Origin: Colletotrichum lupini
Taxonomy: Eukaryota; Ascomycota; Sordariomycetes; Glomerellales; Glomerellaceae
DNA length: 64,000 bases
Assembly (NCBI RefSeq): GCF_023278565.1
Contig: NC_064676.1
Location: forward strand, 3,782,001 to 3,846,000
Direction: 5' to 3'
Part shown: positions 11,729 through 20,973 of the stretch, piece by piece
Layout of the letters: each line of letters opens with the position of its first letter
Position numbering within the stretch: position 1 is the stretch's first letter
Made by a program: the position numbers and the translations under genes
The notes under the pieces: model-generated
What the model saw: only the letters and a program-made list of their open reading frames with translations
What the model was told of the DNA's origin: nothing
The model's database searches: none

Positions 11729-14700
11729 ATGTTGCGAAACTCGGGCAGACCATATGTGTGCTGGAGATGTCTTTCATCTAGGCCGTCATCATCATCAGTC
11801 GCCAGCGGCTTGCCATCCACCTTAACACTCCAGCAGCTGGGGACAGGCTCATCCACAGAGTCCAGAAGGGTACGTCTTACTCATGATGAGGGCTTCCTCA
11901 TGAAATGTTTCTCGGGATCTTTCAGTCTCACTGAACCCATCTACAGTCATATGCGGGTAGAAGGTCCTACTACAGCGGCAATCAGGGCGGTAATCATCGC
12001 GGGAACTATGACCACCAGGGCGGAAACGCTCGTGGTGGAAACTATGGCAATGGCAGAGGTGGGTATCGCAAGCCTACGACCACAGCCACGAAAGAAGAAT
12101 TGAAATACATTCGCCAAAAGTCGGACATCAGAATGCGGCTCCGAGAATGGGAGAGCGCAAATTACTCACCCTCAAAGCGTCTGCTTCAAGACCTGCCCGC
12201 GCAGGACACGCCGCTGCTGAACTACCTCACCAGACCTGACCTGCTCCCTGGCGCTTTGGGACTCATGAATGGTCGAGAGGGAGAGCTGCACGACAAGACC
12301 AACACAAACCGCGACTTGTCCAAGAGCGATGAACTCCAGGACCTGCGAGGATCTACGTTCGCTCTCAAACCCGGTGACCTGGTCGAGACAAGATACAACA
12401 GCGGCCGCTTGCCCATCCTGGCGGTCTGTATTGGCCGCCACAACAATTCACAGTACTTTTACATGAGCACCGGTGAACTCGTCCCAGAGCGCAATATTGT
12501 CACCCTCTTCATCCTCAAAAACTTTATCGATCCGTACAGACTCAAGCCCCTTGCCGATATTTTGCCTGCGGAACCCGAAACGGAGGAGCGGCGCAACGCG
12601 CTGTTTCACAACCATACGCCGGCCGCTCTCAGGACCGCCGCCGATTTGCAGAGAGACTTGATCAAATTCTACCAGGACTCCGTCTCGTTCTACCAGTCCC
12701 AGCTCACCCTGGACCTCGCGAGCAAACACTTGGCCACGGACGAGCGGCAGTACCTCAGCCTCGAGGAGATCGCGGATAAGCTTCTGCCTCAGCACGTAAA
12801 GGCGGGTGACATGTTCCTCCCTCATCAGCTGTATGCTGTGCATACCGCCCTGAACCGCGATGGATGGGGGTTCCGCCCGCTCAATATGAAGTGGCATAGG
12901 CGCAACTACATCTACGAGGTCAGGTCCATATCCGACCTCAAACTTTTGAACAAGGTTGAGAACCAGGTCCGCGAACTGGTGGAGGGCGCCGCGCTGCGCG
13001 AAAACCCGGCGCAATCCCTCTCCCTCCTCCGCCAGAATAGTCTCGGTTCTTTTATCCTCAAGGCCCGTGGGGTCATCCAGGCGAGCCGGCTGAGGCGAGA
13101 GTGGACGCCCCATGGCATGATCGGACCCAGCAACGACGAGGTGGCAAATCTCGCGACATGGAGCAAGCAGGATCTCGAATACATCCGCTTCATGGAGCTG
13201 TGGGCGTGCCATCGCATTGTGCCGAAGCCATCACAGCTCGAGAGTCTGGGCTCCACCATTCTCAAGCTGACGGACTGCTACAAGGATTCTGAGTGGGTGG
13301 CGCACTGGACAGCCTTCACTTTCCTTCAGGAGATTGGCTGGATTCCACCCTGGGATATTCCAGCTCGTTACGAGTACAAGCTCGCGGGCACTACGGTCCA
13401 GCGAGGCGCCACCATGGAGACACCCCTCGTGGACGTCAACGAATCACTCCGACCTGATATCGCTGAGGGTCACAGGCGAGACTGGGGAAAGACGACAATC
13501 TTTTGTGTGGACCCTGAGCAGACGGCCGATGTGGATGACGGCTTCTCTGTCGAGGCGGCCGAGAAGCCGGGGGAATATTGGATTCACATTCACATTGCCG
13601 ACCCCGCCTCCCGTATCGACCCCAAGTCCGCGCTCGCTCGTCAACTTGAGAAAGCGCCATCGAGTTTGTACATGCCTGGGTACAACCAAAAGATGCTGCC
13701 GCGGGAGCTCGAGCAGGAGTTCTCGCTAAACCCCGGCCGACCGTCTTTGACGTTCAGCGCCAGAGTCAACGAGATAGGAAACATCCTAGATTACAAGGTC
13801 GAACCAGGCACTGTGCAAAATATCTTGCACATCCCCAAGCATGAAGTCACCGGTATCCTGCCCGGTCTTGAAACACAGACCGTCAGCAAGACCTTTGCCG
13901 TGGGCAAGCCGCCCCCGCCGCCCAAGCCTGTGAAGCGTATCACTACTGCTGCGGATTTGTCCCCGGAAGATAGGGATGACCTACTCCTCATCAATCGCCT
14001 GTGCAAAGCCCTTAAGCACCGCCGCGTGGAGAAGGGACAGCTGCCGCCTTTCGAGACCAGGTTCGACTCCCCCAAGGTGTCTCTCAACCATATCATCGTC
14101 AAAGGCGACGCCGATGACCTGACCAGGTCGATGGCGTGGCAGGGTGATCCGTTCATCGAGTTCAACACGTCCACGTACAGCAAGGCCGACCGCCTCGTCG
14201 AGACTCTCATGCACACGGCTGGCGAGGTCGCCGCAAAGTGGTGCCAGGCCCGCGCCATCCCCGTCCCCTACAGCACCCAGCCGGACGCGGTCACAAACGC
14301 AAAGGGTCTCGCCGCCTACCGCCGTGAGCACATCGACCCCCTGTCGGCGGAAGGCAAACCCATCCCCGCGGAGCACATCCACCGGCTCCTCGTCTACGTC
14401 GGCAACTCGGAGCTCTCGGTCAGCCCGGCGCCCTTTTACGCCGTCGGCGTCGACGCTTACGCAAAGTCGACCAGTCCCATCCGCCGCTTCAACGACCTCG
14501 TCGTCCACTGGCAGATCCACGCCGCCCTCGCCCACGAGCGCAAGACGGGCCGCTCCCTCGTCGGTGAGGAGCTCTTATCCGACGAGAATGCCGCCGCCAT
14601 CCTTCCCTGGACGCACCGCTCCCTCTCCGACGCGCTGCCGATGCTCCACGCCCTCCAGCGCCAGATCAAGCAGGTCGACAACAAGAACGCCCCGACGCAC

Positions 14701-15048
14701 TGGGTGGCGCAGGCACTACTGCGCGCGTGGCGCTTCGGCGAGGCGCCGCTGCCAAAGACGTTCAAATTCGTCGTTGATGCTGTCTACGCGTTTGGACTGA
14801 GGGGCCGGCTGAGCACCTTCTACAACCTGGGCGCCTCGGTGGACCTGATTAGGCTGGAGGGCTATAGTAGGCTCGCGGACGTGCAGGCTGACGATGTGAT
14901 TGATGTTGAGATTGCCGACATCAATGTCGTGACGATGCAGATTTGGTGTCAGCCCGTGGGACGACGACGGGTCGACAAGAAGAAGGCAGCTAAGAAGGAT
15001 GCTACGCCTGCTCGGGATGCGGCGGCGGCTACTCCTATGCCTGCTTGA
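11729..15048 (+). CDS. cyt-4: Mitochondrial exoribonuclease, RNB (RNase II) family, DSS1/cyt-4 type
   Basis: Exons 11729-11869 and 11947-15048 encode about 1,080 residues. The 77-bp phase-0 intron has donor GTACGT and acceptor CTACAG. The ATG at 11729 gives MLRNSGRPYVCWRCL, a typical fungal mitochondrial presequence. Residues 48-90 form a Gly/Asn/Arg/Tyr-rich linker that continues in frame from exon 2. The RNB domain begins near residue 565: DPEQTADVDDGF carries the aspartates that bind catalytic metal in RNase II enzymes. The domain continues to about residue 930 and includes the conserved 'KSTSPIRRFNDLVVH' region, followed by a short S1-like C-terminal part. In Neurospora (CYT-4) and yeast (Dss1) the family degrades mitochondrial RNA 3' to 5' and supports mitochondrial splicing and turnover. 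CYT-4 is about 1,100 residues long as I remember, so this copy looks complete. A mitochondrial rhomboid gene converges on it downstream. Confidence 0.92.
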
Positions 15049-15503
15049 TTGCCTCGGGCAGCACAACCTTGTAAACCCTGTAACATCACCTAGAGAGGAC
15101 TCTCCTCTTGTAAGAAGGACAAAAACGACTGTACAACATGGCGTGGACTTGACTTAGTTTTGTAAGATAGTATGACGCTGGGAATCATCAACACACTGGA
15201 CCGACATATGGGGTCGGGAAACAGGCCATCGAAAATAGAATTAGGTTGGCTACCTGCATAATATTGTCATGATCTCAACACAAAAATCTAGTCCCATTTC
15301 AGACCCCGAGAAGAACGTTCCCTCCACTCTTCTGCGAGCGCGATGCAAATTTTCAAAATTCGAATATCCCAACAAAGGGGGTGATAAAAGGGGTCAACCA
15401 TCTAATATCCCAGGAGTTCTACAAAGGACTGTAACTATACACAATTCACCCTCCCATTCCTCCTCGGAGAGCAAAACATCTAGACGTATCTCCTGACTCT
15501 CTC
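15049..15503. other. Convergent intergenic spacer
   Basis: 455 bp between the 3' ends of the exoribonuclease and rhomboid genes. It must hold both 3' UTRs and polyadenylation signals. The middle (about 15230-15370) is relatively rich in A and T, and I see no gene. Confidence 0.7.
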
Positions 15504-17291
15504 TTAAGCCTCGACATCATTCCCGCCGTCACCCTGTCCATCGCGAGGCGGCGCATCAGCAACAAGATCACCCCTCGCCTTCTTCTTGTCCAACCCATCC
15601 GCCCTCGCCCCCTCCGCCTTGCGTCCCGTCACGAACTCAATCCCGACCAACCCGGCCAGCATGCCAAACAGATGCGACGTCAGATCAATCGTCTGCTTGC
15701 CCCGCCTGAAAAACGCATAGATATGGAAACCCAAAATCAGCGCAATGAACCCCAACCCTTGGGGCCCATTCATCGGATCCGGCGGGAAGCCCAGCACCTT
15801 GAACGAATCGAACCGGTGCATCCAAAAGTACGCCGTCGCGACGCCAAACACGGCGCCCGACGCACCCACAGTCGAGACGGTCAACAAGCCGCGGAGCGTA
15901 AACGCCGTCAAGCTGCCCAGGAACCCGACGGCGCCGGAGGCGAGGTAAATCGCCAGGAAGTTCGCCCGCCCGACCTCGTCGTGCAAAGCGGTGCCCATGA
16001 ACCACAGCCCCACCATGTTCGTCGCCAGATGGCCGAGGGAACTGTGTGAGAAATTCGCCGTAATCATCGTCACGGCCCGCGGCATGCCGTGCACGAGCAC
16101 GAAATACCGGTTCAGGAACCGCCACAGCGGCGGCACGCGCCACGCGACCGAGACGAGGACGTTGAGCGCGATCAGCGCGCCCACCGTTGCCGTCGAGGCG
16201 CTCACCTCGGGGAACAGGCGGTCGGCGTCGCGGGGCGGGGTGTACACCGCCGCGAACGCCGACAGCGAAGCCACGAGCAACAAGACGACGGCCGCGGAGG
16301 GGAGGATGCGCTCGGCGAACGTGAGAGGGGGCGGAGCGGCGAGGTCCGAGGCGGCGCCTTGTTCCGTCCACTTCGCCATGCGCGGCGTCATGGGCGGGCG
16401 CTTGATGGGGATGGAGAGCGTGCCCGGGTTGTACTCGATGCCCTTTGCCTCGGCCTCGGCGATGAGCCGGGCCTCTTCCTCGGCGGCTTTGGCTTGGTTC
16501 TTTGCGCGGATGGCGTCGAAGGCGCTGTAGCCGTATACGGGATCCGGTTTGACGACGGGCGTTTCTTTGCGGAGAGACGGTGTTTTAGAACCGGCGGTCG
16601 ACGAGGCAGCATCACCCTCGTCGGCACTGCTCTCCTCCTCCGCGAGGTCCTTCTCCAGCGCGGCAAGCTCGTCCTCGGCCCGGAGTCCCGCGTTGAGGAC
16701 CTCGTCGACGGGCGTCTTCTCGCGGAGGTACGCCAGCGCGGCGTCGCGCTGCTGCGCGGTGAAGGCGGCGGTGTTGATGGCGAAGGCGGGGTCCTCGAGG
16801 GTGCCGGCGACGCGGCGGCCGTGCATGATGCGCAGCAGCCGGTTCGCGGCGGCGGGCTTGAGGGAGGCGCCGAAGACGGCTCTGACTTCTGCCGCCGAGA
16901 GGTCCTTGTTCTCTTCCCTGAACCGCAGGCCGTGTTTGTCCTTGTAGTCGAGCGGGAGGTCTACGTATTCGCGGAGCAGGGGTTCGTTCTTGTAGTCGGT
17001 TTTGGGTGGTGATGATGATGATGCGGAGGAGGAGGAAGCCCATCTTTGTGTTGATTTACCGGCCGTTGTGGCGGCGAGGCTGAGCGACGGCCATTGTCTT
17101 CGGCGGAGGGGCGAGGGGCCCGATATGTACGTCCGGGTAGCGGCGGGCGTCTGCCAGGAGGTGATGGTGCATATTGAAAGAAGTCGTGACGCGGGCGAAC
17201 AGCTCGTCGTACTCGGCGCGGAACGGCACGCGGCGCGCAGGCCGAGGTGTAGGAACGATCTCGAGGAAACGAGGCCGAATGAGGCGTTCAT
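15504..17291 (-). CDS. PCP1: Mitochondrial rhomboid serine protease (Pcp1/PARL type)
   Basis: Single exon of 595 codons with an ATG at 17291. The first 95 or so residues are rich in Ser, Arg and Ala, fitting a mitochondrial presequence. A long soluble region follows to about residue 345, including an acidic stretch near 225-240 and an Ala/Glu-rich helical segment near 280-305. The C-terminal part is a multispan rhomboid domain. GASGAVFG carries the predicted nucleophile Ser478, and TSHLFGM carries His540, the partner of the Ser-His dyad. HLATNM matches the usual H-x3-N motif of the oxyanion region. Rhomboids of this type sit in the inner mitochondrial membrane and cleave membrane-anchored substrates (cytochrome c peroxidase and Mgm1 in yeast). 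The protein is much longer than the roughly 350-residue yeast enzyme because of the N-terminal region. Strong C/G third-base bias creates long false frames on the opposite strand. Confidence 0.9.
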   Translation of the reverse strand: MNASFGLVSSRSFLHLGLRAACRSAPSTTSCSPASRLLSICTITSWQTPAATRTYISGPSPLRRRQWPSLSLAATTAGKSTQRWASSSSASSSSPPKTDYKNEPLLREYVDLPLDYKDKHGLRFREENKDLSAAEVRAVFGASLKPAAANRLLRIMHGRRVAGTLEDPAFAINTAAFTAQQRDAALAYLREKTPVDEVLNAGLRAEDELAALEKDLAEEESSADEGDAASSTAGSKTPSLRKETPVVKPDPVYGYSAFDAIRAKNQAKAAEEEARLIAEAEAKGIEYNPGTLSIPIKRPPMTPRMAKWTEQGAASDLAAPPPLTFAERILPSAAVVLLLVASLSAFAAVYTPPRDADRLFPEVSASTATVGALIALNVLVSVAWRVPPLWRFLNRYFVLVHGMPRAVTMITANFSHSSLGHLATNMVGLWFMGTALHDEVGRANFLAIYLASGAVGFLGSLTAFTLRGLLTVSTVGASGAVFGVATAYFWMHRFDSFKVLGFPPDPMNGPQGLGFIALILGFHIYAFFRRGKQTIDLTSHLFGMLAGLVGIEFVTGRKAEGARADGLDKKKARGDLVADAPPRDGQGDGGNDVEA

Positions 17292-18266
17292 GGCTTCCTA
17301 GAGCCGCCCTGGGTGGGCGACGCAACCGTCTCTTTTTGCTCGTTTCGCGGGAGCGCACCAAAAAGCTAGAGACTCATGAATGCGCCGGCTGCTTGTCGAC
17401 GAAGAGGTTTCCCTTTAGCAAATGCTGTAGGCGTATGCCACCTCTCGTAATGTGAGTGCTGTCGTCGCACGTTTGTCGCTGGTTCGTGGAGGTAGTGGCG
17501 GTGGTCGTTCGTCGTCGTCGCGCGCGGGCGGCGTTGTCGCAGTGGCTCAATCTCAAAGACGCAATCGAAGCCCGTAAATTATTTGGTACCTGTTCCGACC
17601 ACGGGGATCGGGACCGCGGCAGCCGGCGAAGGGCAGCTTCCGGCCCATCCCCGGGGCTTTGGTAAGCACGCAGAAACTAAGGCACGTAATCGATAACGAG
17701 GCGAGCGGATAACTCCGTCGGCGGTAAGACCTAATGGAAGGTACGGAGTACCTTACTTACCTACCTGTGCACTCCCCCCTTTCGTCATTTTCCATCAAGG
17801 TATCCGTACCTGACCGCCCCCTGCTCATTCCCCACCGCCGGAACCTTCTACTGCACCTTCCACCACCTTCCCACCCCGCGCTCAGCTTCGGAAGGAAGCT
17901 ACCTCACCTCTCCAGCTGGCAGAAAACCTGCGGTGACGTTGCACGGCATCTACCTGGGAGGACGTCTCTTTCTTCCATAAACACCAAGCCCACACATCGT
18001 CATCGTCCCCCCTCCGTCCATCCTTCTGTCCAATCCCCCACTCGTGAATAGCGTCGTTTCTCATTCGCTTTCACCTTCTTCCCGTCTCTTCCACTGCCCA
18101 AGAACTTCATCTACCTTTCCTGTTCACACACCGATACCTTCAGTCTCTTTCTCAACGAGACCAAACACCCAAGTCGCAAACTCGCCAGCAAACAACCGAA
18201 TACCAAACCTCGCCAAAACCAAATTGCTCAACCTTCCCGACCCGCCAAACCAACACACCGCCCAAA
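17292..18266. promoter_or_regulatory. Divergent promoter region
   Basis: 975 bp between the starts of the rhomboid gene (-) and the next + strand gene. Near its centre are the interrupted palindrome AAGGTACGGAGTACCTT (17738-17754) and an ACTTACCTACCTG run just after it. The stretch upstream of 18267 is strongly C/A-rich, as in many fungal 5' leaders. No gene is seen. Confidence 0.5.
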
Positions 18267-19043
18267 ATGTCAGCAGACACCCGCCCAATATCCCCAACCC
18301 AATTCGCCTCCGCCCTCCGCGACCTCTCCCTCCCAACCCTCCACCTCAAAGCCCTCGAGATCCGCAACTCCATCCTCCACCTCGAATACTCAAACGCCCA
18401 GCTCGCCCCCTACGCGGCAGGCGACGCCACCACCCTCGACTCGGCAACCGACGCCTCGGCGGGGCACGGCCCGGACCCGACCTGCGTCGAAGCCATCCGC
18501 GAAAACGACGTCGTCATCGCCCGCATGCGCGAGCGCGTCCAGATTATCCGCGACGAGGTCGAGGGCAGGGGACACTCGTGGAACGAGTTCAAGAGTAAAG
18601 AGGAGGTCGAGGAGGAGGAGGCGGGCCAGGGGGCGGCGGATCGGAGGGGGATCACGAGCGAGTCGGTCGCCGGCGCGAACGGTGTTAATGGGAATGGGAT
18701 CCCAGCGACTAACGGGCTTGGTGCGGCGGCTGCGGAGGAGGATAGGATTGCCTCTGGACGTCAGGGTGCGCCGGCGACCAACGGTGGTGGTGGTGGTGGT
18801 GGTGGCTCGTCGACTACTGCGGCGAGCTCGTCACACCCTGCTTGGATGGACGGTACATTCCAGATGGGCACGATACGCAACGGTGTCATCACGATGGATG
18901 GTCCCGCCCCGCAATCCACCCAATCTACTCAGCAAGCAAACGGCACAGGTGGACGCCTAACAGACGATGAACTGCGGCGGGCCATGGAGGAGCGCATGAG
19001 AGGTCTCGGCGATGACGACGAGGACGGCGGAATGCATCTGTAG
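18267..19043 (+). CDS. Uncharacterised fungal protein with helical N-terminus and disordered C-terminal half
   Basis: Single exon, 258 residues, with ATG in good context (caaaATGtc) at 18267. Residues 10-110 look folded and helical: PTQFASALRDLSLPTLHLKALEIRNS and a second Arg/Glu-rich helix ending near SWNEFKS. The rest is low-complexity: an acidic run, a Gly tract near residues 173-180, then a short conserved-looking block around HPAWMDGTFQMGTIRNG, and an acidic tail. I have a vague memory of similar Sordariomycete hypothetical proteins that keep the helix and the HPAW-DGTFQ-GTIRNG block. No function is known to me. Codon use matches the neighbours. Confidence 0.8.
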   Translation: MSADTRPISPTQFASALRDLSLPTLHLKALEIRNSILHLEYSNAQLAPYAAGDATTLDSATDASAGHGPDPTCVEAIRENDVVIARMRERVQIIRDEVEGRGHSWNEFKSKEEVEEEEAGQGAADRRGITSESVAGANGVNGNGIPATNGLGAAAAEEDRIASGRQGAPATNGGGGGGGGSSTTAASSSHPAWMDGTFQMGTIRNGVITMDGPAPQSTQSTQQANGTGGRLTDDELRRAMEERMRGLGDDDEDGGMHL

Positions 19044-19674
19044 GAGCACGATAGAAGAGGCTGGATGGCATACGAGGTTCGCAGTTATATGGGGCGTTGG
19101 TCACCGTCGATGGAGTTGAATCAAACGAAAAGGAAAACGGATCAGATCATTCAACGTTGGGGCACACAAGATTTCGGACAGAGCAATAATACCCGTCATG
19201 TTCCTAGTGCTACTTGCCAGTAATGCCATGACAAAGGGAAAATAAGAAAGGAAAGAAAAAGGGGCGTAAAAGCAAAGAAGTAAAGGCTTCATCGCATCTT
19301 GGTGTGCGGCCAAATGTGTTAAATGTAGAAACGAAGAGATGAAATGAAGAAATATCAAACAAGCCATGGATCTCGTCCTCTTTTGAACAAAACCAACCCA
19401 AAGACCCCAGACCCTATTTTTTGAAAACACCCCATTGCCCGCCGTATGCTTGCTTTCTTGCTTTTGTGGCAGCACACCTCTAAACGCCTCAATGCCGAAT
19501 CCCATTTCCGAAAAATGCAAATGCTCCTTCCCATGAACGCTATGCCCCTCTCTGGGAGTAAATAATGCAGTAGATAACCCTCGTCAAACGATGACGGGGA
19601 ATTCCAGAGACAACTAGAGAAAGTGTGTTCTGGTCGGCTGTCTGTTCGACCTAGTTCGTGGCAGGTGTCCAACA
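19044..19674. other. Convergent intergenic spacer
   Basis: 631 bp between two genes that point at each other; it holds their 3' UTRs. The frames on the minus strand (for example 19101-19520) are compositionally unlike the coding neighbours, and I see no gene. Confidence 0.65.
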
Positions 19675-20973
19675 TCATGATACCGTTGTGGTAGCGGTGA
19701 CAGTGGTAGGTGTGTTCTCATCCGCGGTGCGGTTGATGATAGGGTTGGCAGACGCTTTGGGCGTGACGTCAGAGTTGTCCTTAGATGCAACATCTGGCTT
19801 CGTGCCGTTGGGACGTGCCTTTAATGCCTGCCTGGAGTTGGAGCGGGAGCTCTTAATGGTCTCCAGCTTGGGCCGTCGGGGAGGACTCGACTTTCCCAAC
19901 GAATCCCATGTGCGGTGCTGGACAAAGTCGTCCTCGTCTGAAGAGGTCTCCTCGGGCGTCATGGGAACACGTCGAGCACGGGCGATGCGCCGACGTTCCA
20001 CCAGCTCGCCGTCTGAAGATACTTCGGAATCTAGCGAAAGGCTGCGGCTACGGTTAGACATTCCCCTGCTCGATACCGTTGTCCGCCGTGACCGCCTGCC
20101 GATAAGTGAGTCGATCAACTCCGATTCCGAAGGTGTCTCCTCCAAGGGCAGCTTCTCTCCCTGTTGCCGCAATTTCTTCTTCAACGCCTTTTCACGGACC
20201 AGCCTGTCCAAAGGAGTGTCCTCAGACGCCATAGTTCTCCTGCTTCCAACTGTGCTGGTGCTCTGGGTTCTGGCGACGGGGATGCGGCCCTCCATAAGCT
20301 TGGCAGGGGGCGGCGGCTGTAGCATCCACTTGAGAGCGTCCGGACGGGAGGGCTTGCTTCCTACTATCGGCGGGTGGTACTCGTTGACGGGCGGGTTCCT
20401 CGGTGTACGGTAAAAGTTCTCGCGGTCCTCATCGGTGATGGGCTTCTCCAGCCCCAACTTCTCCTCCATGTAGCGTCCGGCCGTGTTTCCGGCCTTTGCG
20501 ATGTTGTCCATCAGCTTGTGACCCATGCCGGTGAAGTTGTGACCCCAAAGCTCCTCATCCTCTCGTTGGTACAGCTCTCTATTCCAACCCTCGCCGGACA
20601 GCTTTCGACCAGCCGTTGAGGCACTTATTGTCGGAGTCGCAGGGCTAGTACTCTCGGCAACGGTGCTCGCTCCGCCAAAACTGGCGGCTGTGCTCGTCCG
20701 GCCTGCACTCGCCAGACCTCTCTGGCTCGAATTCTTGTTGGTTGACTTTTTGGGTAGGTGTGGTCCTGCTGCCATCTCTTCGGCCCAAAATGGGTTTGTG
20801 TGAAAGGGGTCCGGATGACGGTACAGTCCAGGTTGCTCCATCTCTATTTTCCTCTTCACCTCCCTATCCTCCTTGGCCTTCTTCTTGGCCTTTCGGAAAG
20901 CCTTCATCTCGTTACATGGTGTACATGCGAGGTAGTAGAAAATCGCCGACTGGATGGCGACTGGTAATGACAT
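19675..20973 (-). CDS. Uncharacterised fungal protein with N-terminal CxxC and Ser/Arg-rich tail
   Basis: Single exon, 432 residues, with ATG at 20973. The first 20 residues are hydrophobic (SAIFYYLACTPC) and include Cys17 and Cys20. They are followed at once by a strongly basic Lys/Arg/Glu helix. This arrangement could be a short membrane anchor or a palmitoylated N-terminus. Next comes a conserved-looking block, PGLYRHPDPFHTNPFWAEE. The remainder is mostly disordered with Ser/Thr clusters, and a moderately ordered section around residues 130-220 contains EDRENFYRTPRNPPVNEYHPP. The C-terminal third has RSRSLSLDSE-type phosphorylation-like motifs. I believe similar proteins occur widely in filamentous ascomycetes without an assigned role. 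No catalytic motif is seen. Confidence 0.8.
   Translation of the reverse strand: MSLPVAIQSAIFYYLACTPCNEMKAFRKAKKKAKEDREVKRKIEMEQPGLYRHPDPFHTNPFWAEEMAAGPHLPKKSTNKNSSQRGLASAGRTSTAASFGGASTVAESTSPATPTISASTAGRKLSGEGWNRELYQREDEELWGHNFTGMGHKLMDNIAKAGNTAGRYMEEKLGLEKPITDEDRENFYRTPRNPPVNEYHPPIVGSKPSRPDALKWMLQPPPPAKLMEGRIPVARTQSTSTVGSRRTMASEDTPLDRLVREKALKKKLRQQGEKLPLEETPSESELIDSLIGRRSRRTTVSSRGMSNRSRSLSLDSEVSSDGELVERRRIARARRVPMTPEETSSDEDDFVQHRTWDSLGKSSPPRRPKLETIKSSRSNSRQALKARPNGTKPDVASKDNSDVTPKASANPIINRTADENTPTTVTATTTVS

Noticed and set aside
12448..13212. 254-codon open frame opposite the exoribonuclease gene
   Set aside because: A shadow of a conserved gene on the other strand; the same holds for 13981-14535 (-) and 14144-14800 (+).
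16089..17012. 307-codon open frame opposite the rhomboid gene
   Set aside because: It is the mirror of a GC-rich, strongly codon-biased gene; the product is a Gly/Arg/Glu-rich string with no family resemblance.
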